Under the pieces are notes generated by a model. It saw only the letters and a program-made list of their open reading frames with translations. It was not told the origin of the DNA and searched no databases. A stretch of 64,000 nt of DNA from Qipengyuania xiamenensis (lineage in GTDB: Bacteria > Pseudomonadota > Alphaproteobacteria > Sphingomonadales > Sphingomonadaceae), in NCBI RefSeq assembly GCF_019711495.1, contig NZ_JAIGNM010000002.1:310001-374000 (forward strand), given 5' to 3'. Positions 8,881 through 17,328 of this stretch are shown here, piece by piece. Made by a program: the position numbers and the translations under genes. Numbering within the stretch: position 1 is the stretch's first letter; each line of letters opens with the position of its first letter.

Positions 8881-9708
8881 ATGACCGAATACCAGGTAAT
8901 CGACAGCGAACAGACCGTCTATCGCGACGGCACCATCAAGCTCCACGGGCCGGAAGGTTTCGAAGGGATGCGCAAGGCCGGACGCCTTGCCGCAGAAATC
9001 CTCGACGAGCTGACCGATTTCGTCGCGCCGGGCGTGACCACGGGCGAGATCGACGACAAGGTTCGCGGCATGATGCTAGATGCGGGCGCTGTTCCGGCAA
9101 CGATGGGCTACCGCGGCTATGCACATAGCTGCTGCACCTCGATCAACCATGTCATCTGCCACGGTATTCCGGGCGAGAAGGCCCTGAAGGACGGCGACAT
9201 CGTCAATATCGACGTGACCCCGCTACTCGACGGCTGGCACGGCGACACGAGCCGCATGTATTTCGCCGGCGAGCCTGCTCTGAAGGCGCGCAAGCTGGTC
9301 GACGTGACCTATGAATGCCTCATGCTCGGTATCGAGGCCGCCAGCCAGCCCGGCGCGCGTCTCGGCGATATCGGTGCGGTGATCGAGGCTCACGCGAAAT
9401 CGCACCGCTACGGCGTGGTCCAGGAATTCTGCGGTCACGGTCTCGGCCGCCTGTTCCATGACGCTCCGGAAGTGATCCACACCGGCCGCAAGGGCACCGG
9501 ACCGCTTCTGAAGCCCGGCATGTTCTTCACCATCGAACCGATGATCAATCTCGGCCGCCCGCATGCGAAAATGCTGCGCGATGGCTGGACTGCTGTGACG
9601 CGCGACAAGTCGCTGTCGGCGCAGTTCGAACATTCGATCGGCATTACTGAAGACGGCGTGGAAATCTTCACCACCAGCCCGCGCGGCCTCCACCAGCCGC
9701 CGTACTAA
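8881..9708 (+). CDS. map: methionine aminopeptidase type I
   Basis: The 275-residue enzyme removes the initiator methionine from nascent proteins. All five metal ligands of the pita-bread fold are visible: Asp111 and Asp122 (NIDVTPLLDGWHGDT), His186 (CGHGLGRLFHDAP), Glu219 (FTIEPM) and Glu250 (QFEHSI). It is slightly longer than E. coli MetAP (264), with about 20 extra N-terminal residues before the first helix. The ATG at MTEYQVID was taken as start. The stop lies 4 bases from the stop of the convergent J-domain gene, with no room for a separate terminator. Confidence 0.97.
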   Translation: MTEYQVIDSEQTVYRDGTIKLHGPEGFEGMRKAGRLAAEILDELTDFVAPGVTTGEIDDKVRGMMLDAGAVPATMGYRGYAHSCCTSINHVICHGIPGEKALKDGDIVNIDVTPLLDGWHGDTSRMYFAGEPALKARKLVDVTYECLMLGIEAASQPGARLGDIGAVIEAHAKSHRYGVVQEFCGHGLGRLFHDAPEVIHTGRKGTGPLLKPGMFFTIEPMINLGRPHAKMLRDGWTAVTRDKSLSAQFEHSIGITEDGVEIFTTSPRGLHQPPY

Positions 9709-9712
9709 GCGT

Positions 9713-10294
9713 CTATTCGGCCTCGTCCCGCTTCGACTGCTCGAGGAACAGCTTTTCCTTGGCTTCGGCACGGCTGCTCGAGATGACGTGATCGACGCCC
9801 GCGATGGTGATCGCGAGCTCGCTTTCCTGCGTGATCTCGATGAAGCCCTTCGACTTCAGGTACCAGATGTGGAAGTCGAAGCTCTCGTCTGAACAGTCGA
9901 GATCGTTCTGGATATGGTAGGGCATGACGCCCGGCTGGCCGGCCTTTTCGCGGCGACGCTTGTATAGCGCGAGCAGCAGTTTTTCATGGATTTCGGCATC
10001 CTCGACCGCGGTCGATCCGTCGATGACGATATCGTCGCGTGGCTGCGGCTTGGCGGGATCGATACCCTTTTCGGTAGCGTAGGCACGGTCATAATCGGCA
10101 CGTTTGCGGGGGTCCTTCAGGACCTTGTAGGCGCGGGTGGCTTCCTGGAACTTGTCGACGTCCGCCGTATCCGAATGATCCGGATGATAAAGCTGCGCGA
10201 AATGACGATAGGCTTTCTCCACGATCAAGCGTTCGCAGAACGGATCGACCTGCAGAATAGCGTAAAGGTCTACAAAATCTTCGTCGTCTTCCAC
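9713..10294 (-). CDS. J-domain (DnaJ-like) protein with winged-helix-like C-terminus
   Basis: Residues 8-72 of this 193-residue protein form a J domain: DLYAILQVDPFC, the HPD tripeptide (37-39) needed to stimulate DnaK ATPase, and the closing helix KVLKDPRKRADYDRAY. There is no Gly/Phe region, zinc finger or DnaJ C-terminal domain, so it is a specialised co-chaperone rather than DnaJ. The C-terminal part (about 100-180) reads like a winged helix: a helical pair followed by YLKSKGFIEI and a beta hairpin ELAITIAGVDHV. This could be a client-binding or nucleic-acid-binding module. The role is unknown. Confidence 0.85.
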   Translation of the reverse strand: MEDDEDFVDLYAILQVDPFCERLIVEKAYRHFAQLYHPDHSDTADVDKFQEATRAYKVLKDPRKRADYDRAYATEKGIDPAKPQPRDDIVIDGSTAVEDAEIHEKLLLALYKRRREKAGQPGVMPYHIQNDLDCSDESFDFHIWYLKSKGFIEITQESELAITIAGVDHVISSSRAEAKEKLFLEQSKRDEAE

Positions 10295-10389
10295 CGTTGC
10301 CCCCGTAGCGGTGCCTGTTCGCGTCCAATACTGAAATAGATCGCAGCTGTCACTTTCCCAAAAGGGCTATTGTGTCAGTAATACGCAGG

Positions 10390-11049
10390 TCAGCTTTCCC
10401 TTGCCGCCTTTAGCGCAGCTGCGGCGGCAAGCGGGGCGAGGGCGCACAGGGCAAGGCTGATAGCCGCAGTCAGGAGTATCCCGCTGCTGTCGGGCCGCGA
10501 GAGGGCGCCCGCGCCGAAAATCAGGATGGGGACGGCAAGGGGGATGACCATCAGTCCGGCCAGCGCCGCTCCCCCGCGCAGGGAAGCCGTCAGCGCGCCG
10601 ACCGCGAGACCGACCGCCGCAAGCCCCGGAGTGCCCGCGAGGAGGCCGAGCAGGACGGTCCCGGTCGTCTCGCCCGATAGGCCGAGGAGGGCGGCCGCAG
10701 GGAGCGTCGCGACGAGAAGCAGCGGCGCGAAGGCCAGCCAGTGCGCTATCAGCCGCACCACCATCACAAGCTCTTCCGAGACACCGCGCACATGGAGCTG
10801 GTCGAACACGCCCGCCTCCAGATCGCCGGTCACGAGACGTTCGAGCGGGAGGATAGCCGCCAGTAGGGCCGCCACCCAGATCACGCCGCCCCCGGTTCGC
10901 GCGAGCAGCGCTGCATCGGGTCCGACGGCGAAAGGATAAAGCATCGCCACGGCGAGGAAGAAGAGTAGCGGCAGGACCCCGCTGCCGCCGCTGCCACCGG
11001 GCATCAGCAGGCCGAGATCGCGGCGCAGCAGGCTCAGGAAAACACGCAT
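10390..11049 (-). CDS. ccmB: heme exporter membrane subunit CcmB
   Basis: The 219-residue inner-membrane protein is the permease part of the CcmAB transporter that works with CcmC and CcmE in delivering heme for c-type cytochrome maturation. MRVFLSLLRRDLGLLM, six predicted membrane helices, and LVTGDLEAGVFDQLHV (the conserved cytoplasmic loop) identify it. The start ATG overlaps the ccmA stop by one base (TGATG), so translation is coupled. The ccmC, ccmD and ccmE genes are not in the window. Confidence 0.93.
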   Translation of the reverse strand: MRVFLSLLRRDLGLLMPGGSGGSGVLPLLFFLAVAMLYPFAVGPDAALLARTGGGVIWVAALLAAILPLERLVTGDLEAGVFDQLHVRGVSEELVMVVRLIAHWLAFAPLLLVATLPAAALLGLSGETTGTVLLGLLAGTPGLAAVGLAVGALTASLRGGAALAGLMVIPLAVPILIFGAGALSRPDSSGILLTAAISLALCALAPLAAAAALKAARES

Positions 11050-11627
11050 CAGGAGAAGTACCCGATCGACACGGTCCGGTTGCCGGGCAGGGATATCTGC
11101 TGGTGCGATGCAACCACGGCAATACCGCCGCCCTCGCAATGCTCTGCCACGAGCGTTTCGACAGTGCGCTGTGCCTCGGTGTCAAGGCCGTTCAGCGGCT
11201 CGTCCAGCAGCCAGATGGGGCTCGAGCTATTGAGTAACCGGGCCAGCGCAGCGCGCTTTTTCTGGCCGGTGGAGAGGAACCTCACGGGCACATCCAGCAG
11301 TGCCTCGATCTGGAGGAGGCCGTAGACGCGGCCCGGCTGGTCCACGCTGTCGAGCTGCTCCCAGAAGCCGAGTGCCTTGCCCAGCGGCTGGTTCGGATCG
11401 AGCGCCAGCCGCTCGTCGACCAGTCCGATCGCTCCCGAGGTCTCGACCTTGCCCGCAAAGGGGCGCAGCAATCCGGCGAGTATCCGCAGCAGGCTGGACT
11501 TGCCCACGCCGTTTGCCCCCGCGACATGGACGGCATCGCCCGCCTCGCAGGCGAGCGTCAGCCCCTTGAACAGCAGCCTGTCGCCGCGCCGGCAGGCAAT
11601 GTCGTTTGCGATGAGCTGCGCTTGCAT
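11049..11627 (-). CDS. ccmA: heme exporter ATP-binding subunit CcmA
   Basis: The 192-residue ABC ATPase of cytochrome c biogenesis has Walker A GANGVGKS (37-44), an LSTGQKKR signature (a CcmA-like variant of LSGGQ) and Walker B IWLLDEP. CcmA uses ATP hydrolysis to release holo-CcmE from the CcmABCD complex on the cytoplasmic side of the inner membrane. The length is normal for CcmA (about 200). It is the first gene of the ccmAB pair and lies 57 bases from the divergent phhB. Confidence 0.94.
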   Translation of the reverse strand: MQAQLIANDIACRRGDRLLFKGLTLACEAGDAVHVAGANGVGKSSLLRILAGLLRPFAGKVETSGAIGLVDERLALDPNQPLGKALGFWEQLDSVDQPGRVYGLLQIEALLDVPVRFLSTGQKKRAALARLLNSSSPIWLLDEPLNGLDTEAQRTVETLVAEHCEGGGIAVVASHQQISLPGNRTVSIGYFS

Positions 11628-11684
11628 GGGACGGTGCGATAGGCAAAAGGCTCACGCGCCACAAGCAAGAGAGGACCTGGCACG

Positions 11685-11975
11685 ATGACCGTTGAACAGC
11701 TGACCGCAGAAGAACGCGACACCTGGATGCGCGCACTGCCCGAATGGTCGCTCTCGCGAGAAGGCAAGGCGATCGAGCGCAAGTTCGAATTTGCCGATTT
11801 CGCCGAAGCATTCGCCTTCATGACGCGGATCGCCATCATGGCGGAAAAGCGCGACCATCATCCCGAATGGTTCAACGTCTACAACAAGGTCGAGATCACG
11901 CTGACCACGCATGACGCGGGCGGGCTGTCGCTGCGCGACGTGAACATGGCCAAGAAGATCGACAAGCTCGTATGA
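11685..11975 (+). CDS. phhB: pterin-4a-carbinolamine dehydratase
   Basis: The 96-residue protein matches the family over its full length, with the signature [16 protein letters not shown] (55-70; His58/His59) and THDAGGLS (His76), the three catalytic histidines. It recycles the 4a-hydroxypterin cofactor formed by aromatic amino-acid hydroxylases. No phenylalanine hydroxylase gene is in the window, and bacterial homologues can have other pterin-related roles. Its stop overlaps the start of the next gene by four bases (ATGA). Confidence 0.95.
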   Translation: MTVEQLTAEERDTWMRALPEWSLSREGKAIERKFEFADFAEAFAFMTRIAIMAEKRDHHPEWFNVYNKVEITLTTHDAGGLSLRDVNMAKKIDKLV

Positions 11976-13051
11976 GCCTTGTCGCCGCTGCGCTCCTGTC
12001 CGTGGGCGCAACCGGAGCCACCGAGCCACCCGGCTATCCCTTCGATGGGTTGTGGACCGGAACCGTCGGAAAGATGCCAGTCACGGTCTGCTTCACGCGC
12101 GGCCGGGGCTCCTATTACTACGACAAGTACCTCACCCCCATTTCACTTCGCGATGGCGATGCGGTCGGCATCTGGACCGAGGGTTATGGTGACGAGGCGC
12201 CGGACTGGTCGCTAACCCTTTCGGGAAGTAATCGCGCATCGGGCAACTGGGCACAGGGCGGGCGCGTCCTGTCGCTGGAGCTCGCGCGTCAGGAGTGGAC
12301 GGAAACGGAAGATGGCTGGGGTGAGGCATGCGGGTCCGCCGAATTCCTCGGCCCGCGCAGTTTCGAACCGGACTTCTCCTTCGAAGAAAAAGAGCTTGGC
12401 GGCTGGCGCTACCGGGAGGTCGAGTGGCAACCGCCCGCGCATCTTGCCGACAATAGTTATTCCGGGTTCGAGTTCGTGCCGGAACAGCCGGGTGACGCTG
12501 CGATCCTGCAAGAGCTTGCTGCGGACCGGCCGTCCGGCAAGCCGGGAGATGCATTGTTCGACTGTATAAGCGGCAGCATCTCTTCCTTGGGGGTGGATGG
12601 GTACGTGAGTGCCGGGACGCAACCGGTCTTCGCAAATCCAAACTTCATTTCCGCGCTCACGACCACGGGCAACTTTTGCGGCGGTGCCCATCCCAACTTC
12701 TGGCTGGATTACCGCGTATTCGATCGCGAAACGGGTACCAAAATCGACATCCCGGAGAGCTGTTTTTCGTCCAACGGGTTTGCCTCGAACGAATGGGACA
12801 GCATTGTCGCCACGCCGGAGCTGCGTGATGTGGTGATGCGCTATTACGACAATGACGAAGCGGAATGTCGCGAAGCGATTGGCGAGCAGCTATATTGGAA
12901 CGTCGGACTGGTCGAGGACGGGCTGGGATTCATTCCCTCAGTACCGCACGTTCTGACGCCTTGCGGCGACGATACTCTTGTCCCCTGGGACGATCTCGAG
13001 CCGTTCCTTTCCGAAGAAGGTCGCTCGGCGCTTAGCAAGGCAAAACGCTAG
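11972..13051 (+). CDS. secreted protein of unknown function
   Basis: The 359-residue product has a short signal-like N-terminus ([18 protein letters not shown]), so export is likely, followed by [18 protein letters not shown], a motif resembling the opening strands of extracytoplasmic beta-barrel-like domains. Five or more cysteines (CF, EACG, FDCISG, NFCGG, ESCF) suggest disulfides and a periplasmic location. The segment [21 protein letters not shown] recalls the GGAHPN element of DUF3298-like domains, and so resembles the lipoprotein at 8021 in its C-terminal half. No catalytic motif was recognised. It overlaps phhB by four bases. Confidence 0.75.
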   Translation: MSLVAAALLSVGATGATEPPGYPFDGLWTGTVGKMPVTVCFTRGRGSYYYDKYLTPISLRDGDAVGIWTEGYGDEAPDWSLTLSGSNRASGNWAQGGRVLSLELARQEWTETEDGWGEACGSAEFLGPRSFEPDFSFEEKELGGWRYREVEWQPPAHLADNSYSGFEFVPEQPGDAAILQELAADRPSGKPGDALFDCISGSISSLGVDGYVSAGTQPVFANPNFISALTTTGNFCGGAHPNFWLDYRVFDRETGTKIDIPESCFSSNGFASNEWDSIVATPELRDVVMRYYDNDEAECREAIGEQLYWNVGLVEDGLGFIPSVPHVLTPCGDDTLVPWDDLEPFLSEEGRSALSKAKR

Positions 13052-13061
13052 CGGCCCGTCG

Positions 13062-13871
13062 CTATTTCCCGAGCGGGCGAGCGGATCCACGGGTCTGCTT
13101 GCGCACGCGGCCGGGCATCCAGCGTGCGCCGAAGGCGAGCTGCTTGGCAGACTTGCCGACAAGCGTGTGCAGTTTCTCGCCATGCACCGCATCCCATGCG
13201 GCCTTGGCGACTTCCTCGACCGGCGTAATCTCGAGGCCGGCCTCTGTCACGCGGCTGCGGATGTCCTCGTTGCTCTTGGCGTTAGGGTTGTGATCGAGCA
13301 GCGGCGTGTCGATGAAGCTGGGCATGATCGAGCGGACCTTGATGCCGTCTTCCGCCCATTCGCCATCGAGGCTTTCGGTGATCGCGCGCACACCGAACTT
13401 CGTCGCCGAATAGACGCTGGCGCCCGGCGTGCCATAGACGCCCGCCGCGCTGGCCGTATTCAGCAGGCATGAGCCGGGAGCGGTCTTCTTGAGGTGCGGA
13501 TATGCCGCCTGTGCGCCGAACAGCACGCCCTTTAAATTGATATCGAGGCAGCGCTCGATCTCCTCGACGCTGTTTTCTTCCAGCGCGCCGCCCAAGGGGA
13601 TGCCCGCATTGTTGGCGAGCACATCGATCCGGCCGCCAGTGGCTGTGGCAAAGCTCTCCAGCGCCTCGTCCCAAGCGGCGCGGTCGCGTACATCGAATTT
13701 GTGCTGGAACACGAAGCCGTGGCCGATCATGTCCATCGTCGCTTCCATGCCGAAAGTGTCGACATCGCCGAGCCCGACGAACCAGTCACGCTGGCCGAAA
13801 TAGAGCGCGATGGCCCGCCCGATGCCCGAGGCACCACCGGTGATGAAGATAGCCTTGCGTGTGCCCACCAA
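13062..13871 (-). CDS. short-chain dehydrogenase/reductase
   Basis: The 269-residue NAD(P)-dependent oxidoreductase has the classical SDR landmarks: TGGASGIG (11-18) for cofactor binding, NNAG (87-90), the catalytic Ser near 141, and YSATK with Tyr154 and Lys158. A 20-residue basic C-terminal tail (RVRKQTRGSARPLGK) extends beyond the fold. An acidic residue at the end of strand 2 (GDVD) suggests NAD preference. The substrate cannot be inferred. It is followed upstream, after 12 bases, by the glycosylase gene in the same direction. Confidence 0.9.
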   Translation of the reverse strand: MVGTRKAIFITGGASGIGRAIALYFGQRDWFVGLGDVDTFGMEATMDMIGHGFVFQHKFDVRDRAAWDEALESFATATGGRIDVLANNAGIPLGGALEENSVEEIERCLDINLKGVLFGAQAAYPHLKKTAPGSCLLNTASAAGVYGTPGASVYSATKFGVRAITESLDGEWAEDGIKVRSIMPSFIDTPLLDHNPNAKSNEDIRSRVTEAGLEITPVEEVAKAAWDAVHGEKLHTLVGKSAKQLAFGARWMPGRVRKQTRGSARPLGK

Positions 13872-13883
13872 TTCTCTCCCAAT

Positions 13884-14501
13884 TCAGAGCGTCGGGTCGG
13901 CATAGGCATGCCAGGTGAAGATGGCCATGGCCCCGCGATAGGGCTTCCACTTCTCTGCCAGTGCGCGCGTATCCTTTTCGCTCGGCCTTTCCGGTAGGTC
14001 GAGCAGCTTGCCGCACGCTGCCTGCACGGCAAGGTCGCCTGCGGGCCATATATCCTGCCGCCCTTCCGCGAACAGCAGGTAGATTTCCGCCGACCAGCGG
14101 CCGATCCCCTTGATGCGGGTAAGCTGCGCGATGGCTTCCTCGTCGTCTTCCGGCAGGCTTTCGAGGTCCAGTTCGCCGCCCGCGACCAGTTCGCAAAGGC
14201 TGCGGGCATAGCCCTGTTTCTGCCGCGACAATCCGCAGGCGCGCAGCGTGTCGAAATCGCGCGCTAGCAACTCGTGGGCGTGCATGTCCTCGCCCAGCTC
14301 GGCCTCTAGCTTGTTCCACACCGAGGCTGCTGCCGCCACGCTCACTTGCTGGCCCACGATGGTGCGCAACAGGGTGCGATAGCCGGTCGGGCGAATGCGT
14401 TCTTCGGGATAGCCGACGCGTTCGATCGCGCCTGCCACCACGCGGTCTTCGGCCGCCACGGCATCGAGGTGTTCGCGTATCTGCGCAGTCGTGAGACCCA
14501 T
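13884..14501 (-). CDS. DNA-3-methyladenine glycosylase II (AlkA-like)
   Basis: The 205-residue HhH-GPD glycosylase excises alkylated bases. GYRTLLRTIVGQQVS (40-54) is the conserved first helix, LTRIKGIGRWSAEIYLLF the helix-hairpin-helix (about 127-144), and Asp156 in PAGDLAVQ the catalytic aspartate. It lacks the N-terminal TBP-like domain of E. coli AlkA, as do most alphaproteobacterial versions. No FeS-cluster cysteines are present, ruling out Nth/MutY. It lies 88 bases from the divergent ferredoxin gene. Confidence 0.92.
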   Translation of the reverse strand: MGLTTAQIREHLDAVAAEDRVVAGAIERVGYPEERIRPTGYRTLLRTIVGQQVSVAAAASVWNKLEAELGEDMHAHELLARDFDTLRACGLSRQKQGYARSLCELVAGGELDLESLPEDDEEAIAQLTRIKGIGRWSAEIYLLFAEGRQDIWPAGDLAVQAACGKLLDLPERPSEKDTRALAEKWKPYRGAMAIFTWHAYADPTL

Positions 14502-14589
14502 GAGTAGAGCTTGCCTTCCCGCTTCGCTTTGAATAGCAGCCCTTCGCATACGGCCCGCGTGGCGGGCGACGCAACACAGGAATGCATCG

Positions 14590-14907
14590 ATGCCCAAGCT
14601 GATCGTCACCACCCGTGAAGGCGAGACTTCCGAAATCCAGGTCGAAGACGGCCTGACCGTGATGGAAGCCATTCGCGACAACGGTTTCGACGAATTGCTG
14701 GCGTTGTGCGGCGGCTGCTGCAGCTGCGCCACCTGCCACGTCCACGTCGATAGCGAGTTCACCGGCAAGCTTCCGGAAATGAGCGAAGACGAGGACGACC
14801 TGCTGGAAAGCAGCGACCACCGCGTCGAAACTTCGCGCCTGTCGTGCCAGATCCCCTTCACCGGCGATCTCGACGGCCTCAAGGTTACTATCGCGCCGGA
14901 AGATTGA
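14590..14907 (+). CDS. 2Fe-2S ferredoxin, adrenodoxin type
   Basis: The 105-residue electron carrier has the Cys40-x5-Cys46-x2-Cys49 ... Cys86 pattern of vertebrate-type (adrenodoxin/putidaredoxin) ferredoxins, with [10 protein letters not shown] and LSCQIPF. Two additional cysteines (43, 44) in the loop CGGCCSC are unusual but also occur in related proteins. Members reduce cytochrome P450s or support Fe-S assembly; no P450, reductase or isc gene is nearby, so the partner is unknown. Confidence 0.93.
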   Translation: MPKLIVTTREGETSEIQVEDGLTVMEAIRDNGFDELLALCGGCCSCATCHVHVDSEFTGKLPEMSEDEDDLLESSDHRVETSRLSCQIPFTGDLDGLKVTIAPED

Positions 14908-14949
14908 TCTTGTTTGCGTGAGGGGGCACCCGCGCCTACCTCGTCCAGC

Positions 14950-15966
14950 ATGACACAGATACCCGTTCGCGAGCGTACGCTCGACCTTATCGGCAACACT
15001 CCGCTGGTGCGGCTCGAAGGCCCCAGCAAGGAGGCCGGCTGCGACATTTACGGCAAGTGCGAATTTGCCAATCCCGGCGCTTCGGTAAAGGACCGCGCCG
15101 CGCTCTACATCATCCGTGATGCAGAAGCGCGCGGCGAGCTGAAGCCGGGCGGCTGCGTGGTCGAAGGCACTGCCGGCAATACCGGCATCGGCATCGCGCT
15201 GGTGGCCAATGCCCTTGGCTATCGCACGATCATCGTCATGCCCGACAACCAGTCGGCCGAGAAGATGGCGACCTTGCGTGCGCTCGGCGCCGAACTCGTA
15301 ACGGTCCCGCCGACCAAATATGCCGATCCCAACCATTTCCAGCACGTCTCGCGCCGAATGGCGGAGGAGACCGAGGGGGCGATCTGGGCGGGACAGTTTG
15401 ACAATACCGCCAACCGCAAGGCGCATATCGAAGGTACGGCAAAGGAAATCTGGGAGCAGATGGACGGACGGATCGACGGCTTCACCTGCGCGGCTGGCAC
15501 GGGCGGCACGATTGCCGGTGTCGGCATGGGCCTCAAGGAATTCGACGAGAACGTCGTTATCGCGCTGACCGACCCGCATGGTGCAGCGCTCTACAATTAT
15601 TACGCCAATGGCGAGCTGAAGGGCGAGGGCTCCTCGGTCGCAGAAGGCATCGGGCAGGGCCGCATTACCGGCAATCTCGAAGGCGCGCCTATCGATACGC
15701 AGTTCCGCATCTCTGACGAGGAAGGCCTCGGCTGGGTGGCACGATTGCTGCGTGAAGAGGGTCTCTGTCTCGGCCTGTCGAGCGGCATCAATGTCGCGGG
15801 CGCTGTCGAACTGGGCAAGCAGCTTGTGGCTGAAGGGCGCGAGAACCCGCGTGTCGTCACGATCCTGTGCGATACCGGCTTCCGTTACCTGTCCACGCTC
15901 TACAATGCCGACTGGCTCCGCTCGAAGAACCTGCCGGTCTTCGACTGGCTCAAAGACAGCGATTGA
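14950..15966 (+). CDS. cysK: cysteine synthase A / PLP-dependent cysteine synthase family
   Basis: The 338-residue PLP enzyme joins O-acetylserine and sulfide to make cysteine. Lys47 in NPGASVKDRA forms the Schiff base, EGTAGNTGIG is the asparagine loop, and CAAGTGGTIAGVG binds the PLP phosphate. It is somewhat longer than E. coli CysK (323) and resembles the variant that reads ...IGNTPLVRL with a C-terminal extension, so a cystathionine beta-synthase-like role is not excluded. The ATG at MTQIPV was chosen over an upstream TTG. The sulfate-activation genes lie 42 kb away. Confidence 0.9.
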   Translation: MTQIPVRERTLDLIGNTPLVRLEGPSKEAGCDIYGKCEFANPGASVKDRAALYIIRDAEARGELKPGGCVVEGTAGNTGIGIALVANALGYRTIIVMPDNQSAEKMATLRALGAELVTVPPTKYADPNHFQHVSRRMAEETEGAIWAGQFDNTANRKAHIEGTAKEIWEQMDGRIDGFTCAAGTGGTIAGVGMGLKEFDENVVIALTDPHGAALYNYYANGELKGEGSSVAEGIGQGRITGNLEGAPIDTQFRISDEEGLGWVARLLREEGLCLGLSSGINVAGAVELGKQLVAEGRENPRVVTILCDTGFRYLSTLYNADWLRSKNLPVFDWLKDSD

Positions 15967-15998
15967 CGGCGGCGCCGGCATTGCCCAAGATTCCCGGC

Positions 15999-16364
15999 AT
16001 GCCGCGTTCATTCGATCTTACCCGCGACAAGCCGCGCGTGACCGAGTTTTCCGAGGTGCCGCTCGGCGGCACGCGCGCGCAGGCCATGCAGCGCCTGCAG
16101 GTGGGTGTGGGCGGCGTCGTCCTCATGATCCTGCTGGTCGGCCTTGCCAGCCTCATCCAGGACCGTACCCGCGAAGTGGATGCCTCATCTGTGCCCGCCG
16201 CTGCGCCCACGACGGAACCCAGTGCCGCGCCGGTCCAGAACGATCCGCTCGTGGAAGCGGGCGTGGTCCCTGACTTGCCCGCACAACCGACGCCCACATC
16301 GACGCAATCGCCTGCGGTCGTGCCGGGACAGGGTTCGCCCGATGCAGCCACGCCGCCTGAGTAA
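15999..16364 (+). CDS. single-pass membrane protein with Pro/Thr-rich tail
   Basis: The 121-residue protein has a basic cytosolic N-terminus (about 1-34), one membrane helix (about 35-54, VGVGGVVLMILLVGLASLI) and a Pro/Ala/Thr-rich periplasmic tail. No known domain. A TTG at 15963 is an alternative start with 12 more residues. The 3' end overlaps the next lipoprotein gene by 23 bases, so the two should be co-expressed. Confidence 0.65.
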   Translation: MPRSFDLTRDKPRVTEFSEVPLGGTRAQAMQRLQVGVGGVVLMILLVGLASLIQDRTREVDASSVPAAAPTTEPSAAPVQNDPLVEAGVVPDLPAQPTPTSTQSPAVVPGQGSPDAATPPE

Positions 16365-17109
16365 GGCGCTCGCCCCGGTACTGGCCCTGTGCCTTGCTGC
16401 ATGCGGAGGAAGCTCTGCGGACAGCCAGGTCGAGCCAGGTGCGACGGGGCAGGAAGCCGCCGAAAGCGTGAGCCTCGGCCTGTTCACCACGCTTCCGATC
16501 TACTGGGGCGAGGGGGCGGATATCGGTTCTATGCTGGATGGCGCGAGCGAGCCGGGCTGGGTGCGCCCGGCCCTTGAGAAGCGCGCTACTCTCGTTCCGC
16601 TCGACACGCTCGAGCAGGACTCGCTCGAAGGCCTGGGCCATGTGGTTCTCGCGCAACCACGACCATTGGCGCCTTCGGAGAATGTCGCCTTTGATAGCTG
16701 GCTTCGCGAGGGCGGGCGCGCGCTGATCTTCGCCGATCCCCTTCTTACCCAGCACAGCGACTACCCGCTCGGCGATCCTCGCCGGCCGCACGACATGGTC
16801 GTCATGTCGCCGCTGTTTACGCGCTGGGGGCTCGAACTGCGGTTCGACGATCGCCAGCCCGAGGGTGAGCGCCTCGTCGGCTTCGGCGATGGTGAGATCC
16901 CGGTCGATCTGGCCGGCGAGTTCGCGCTCGCCGGGAACGATGCGCGGGCGGATTGCTCCCTTAGCGACGGCGGCCTCATTGCGCGATGCAAGCTGGGCGA
17001 GGGCGAGGTGACACTGGTTGCTGACGCCGCGCTGGTCGACGATCATTTCGACAGTCCCCAAAGGCGCGCGGTGCTGGACACGCTGGTCGGCGAAGCACTT
17101 TCCGAATGA
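16342..17109 (+). CDS. lipoprotein with GATase1/DUF4350-like fold, function unknown
   Basis: The 255-residue product starts with a lipoprotein signal (lipobox LAAC, Cys21). The rest reads like a flavodoxin/GATase-like alpha-beta domain: FTTLPIYWGEG, a central HVVLAQPRPLAPSENVAFDSW, and GGRALIFADP, similar to the DUF4350 or ABC-associated (GldG-type) domains, which typically sense or bind ligands without catalysis. This assignment is by pattern only. It is adjacent to the mraZ control region, 361 bases upstream of mraZ. Confidence 0.65.
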   Translation: MQPRRLSKALAPVLALCLAACGGSSADSQVEPGATGQEAAESVSLGLFTTLPIYWGEGADIGSMLDGASEPGWVRPALEKRATLVPLDTLEQDSLEGLGHVVLAQPRPLAPSENVAFDSWLREGGRALIFADPLLTQHSDYPLGDPRRPHDMVVMSPLFTRWGLELRFDDRQPEGERLVGFGDGEIPVDLAGEFALAGNDARADCSLSDGGLIARCKLGEGEVTLVADAALVDDHFDSPQRRAVLDTLVGEALSE

Positions 17110-17121
17110 CCTGATAGAAGT

Positions 17122-17173
17122 CCCCGGGACTCGGCCGGGGATTTTGCGGGACTCGCACGGGGAAAGTGCGGGA
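17122..17173 (+). repeat. 22-bp tandem repeat with terminator-like hairpin
   Basis: Two 22-base units starting GGGACTCG (17126-17147 and 17148-17169) match at 17 of 22 positions, followed by a partial GGGATGAC. The first unit is also part of a hairpin CCCCGG/CCGGGG followed by ATTTT, 12 bases past the lipoprotein stop, so it may be a terminator. GGGA cores recur at 17126, 17138, 17148, 17160 and 17170. Confidence 0.55.
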
Positions 17174-17282
17174 TGACGACCGATTCCCGGTAGTTTTCCG
17201 AGGGTTGCGTTAGCTATTCGGTAACCAATCCACAGATCATTGAGGTATAATTCATTCGATAAAACAATGATTTGCGGACAAT

Positions 17283-17328
17283 TCCCGTAAAATCCCGCAA
17301 TTTTCCCTTCCATCCCCGCGCTTCCCGC
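17283..17328 (-). promoter_or_regulatory. candidate MraZ-binding repeat array
   Basis: CCC triplets start at 17284, 17294, 17305, 17314 and 17324, giving five units with a 10-bp period; on the minus strand each reads roughly CGGGA(A/T). MraZ in E. coli binds TGGGN direct repeats with 10-bp spacing upstream of its own gene, so these are likely autoregulatory boxes, though in the opposite orientation to mraZ. Confidence 0.55.

Noticed and set aside
10345..10377. Nested inverted repeat CTGTCAC...CCC/GGG...GTGTCAG between the J-domain and ccmB genes
   Set aside because: The outer and inner arms are offset by one base and each has mismatches; no U-tract follows. Too imperfect to call a terminator or operator.
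13786..16011. Long minus-strand frame opposite ferredoxin and cysK
   Set aside because: It crosses four recognisable genes in other frames and shows no domain. It is a shadow of the GC-rich codon pattern.
17226..17234. DnaA-box-like CAATCCACA in the mraZ leader
   Set aside because: Only 7 of 9 positions match; such partial boxes are expected by chance.
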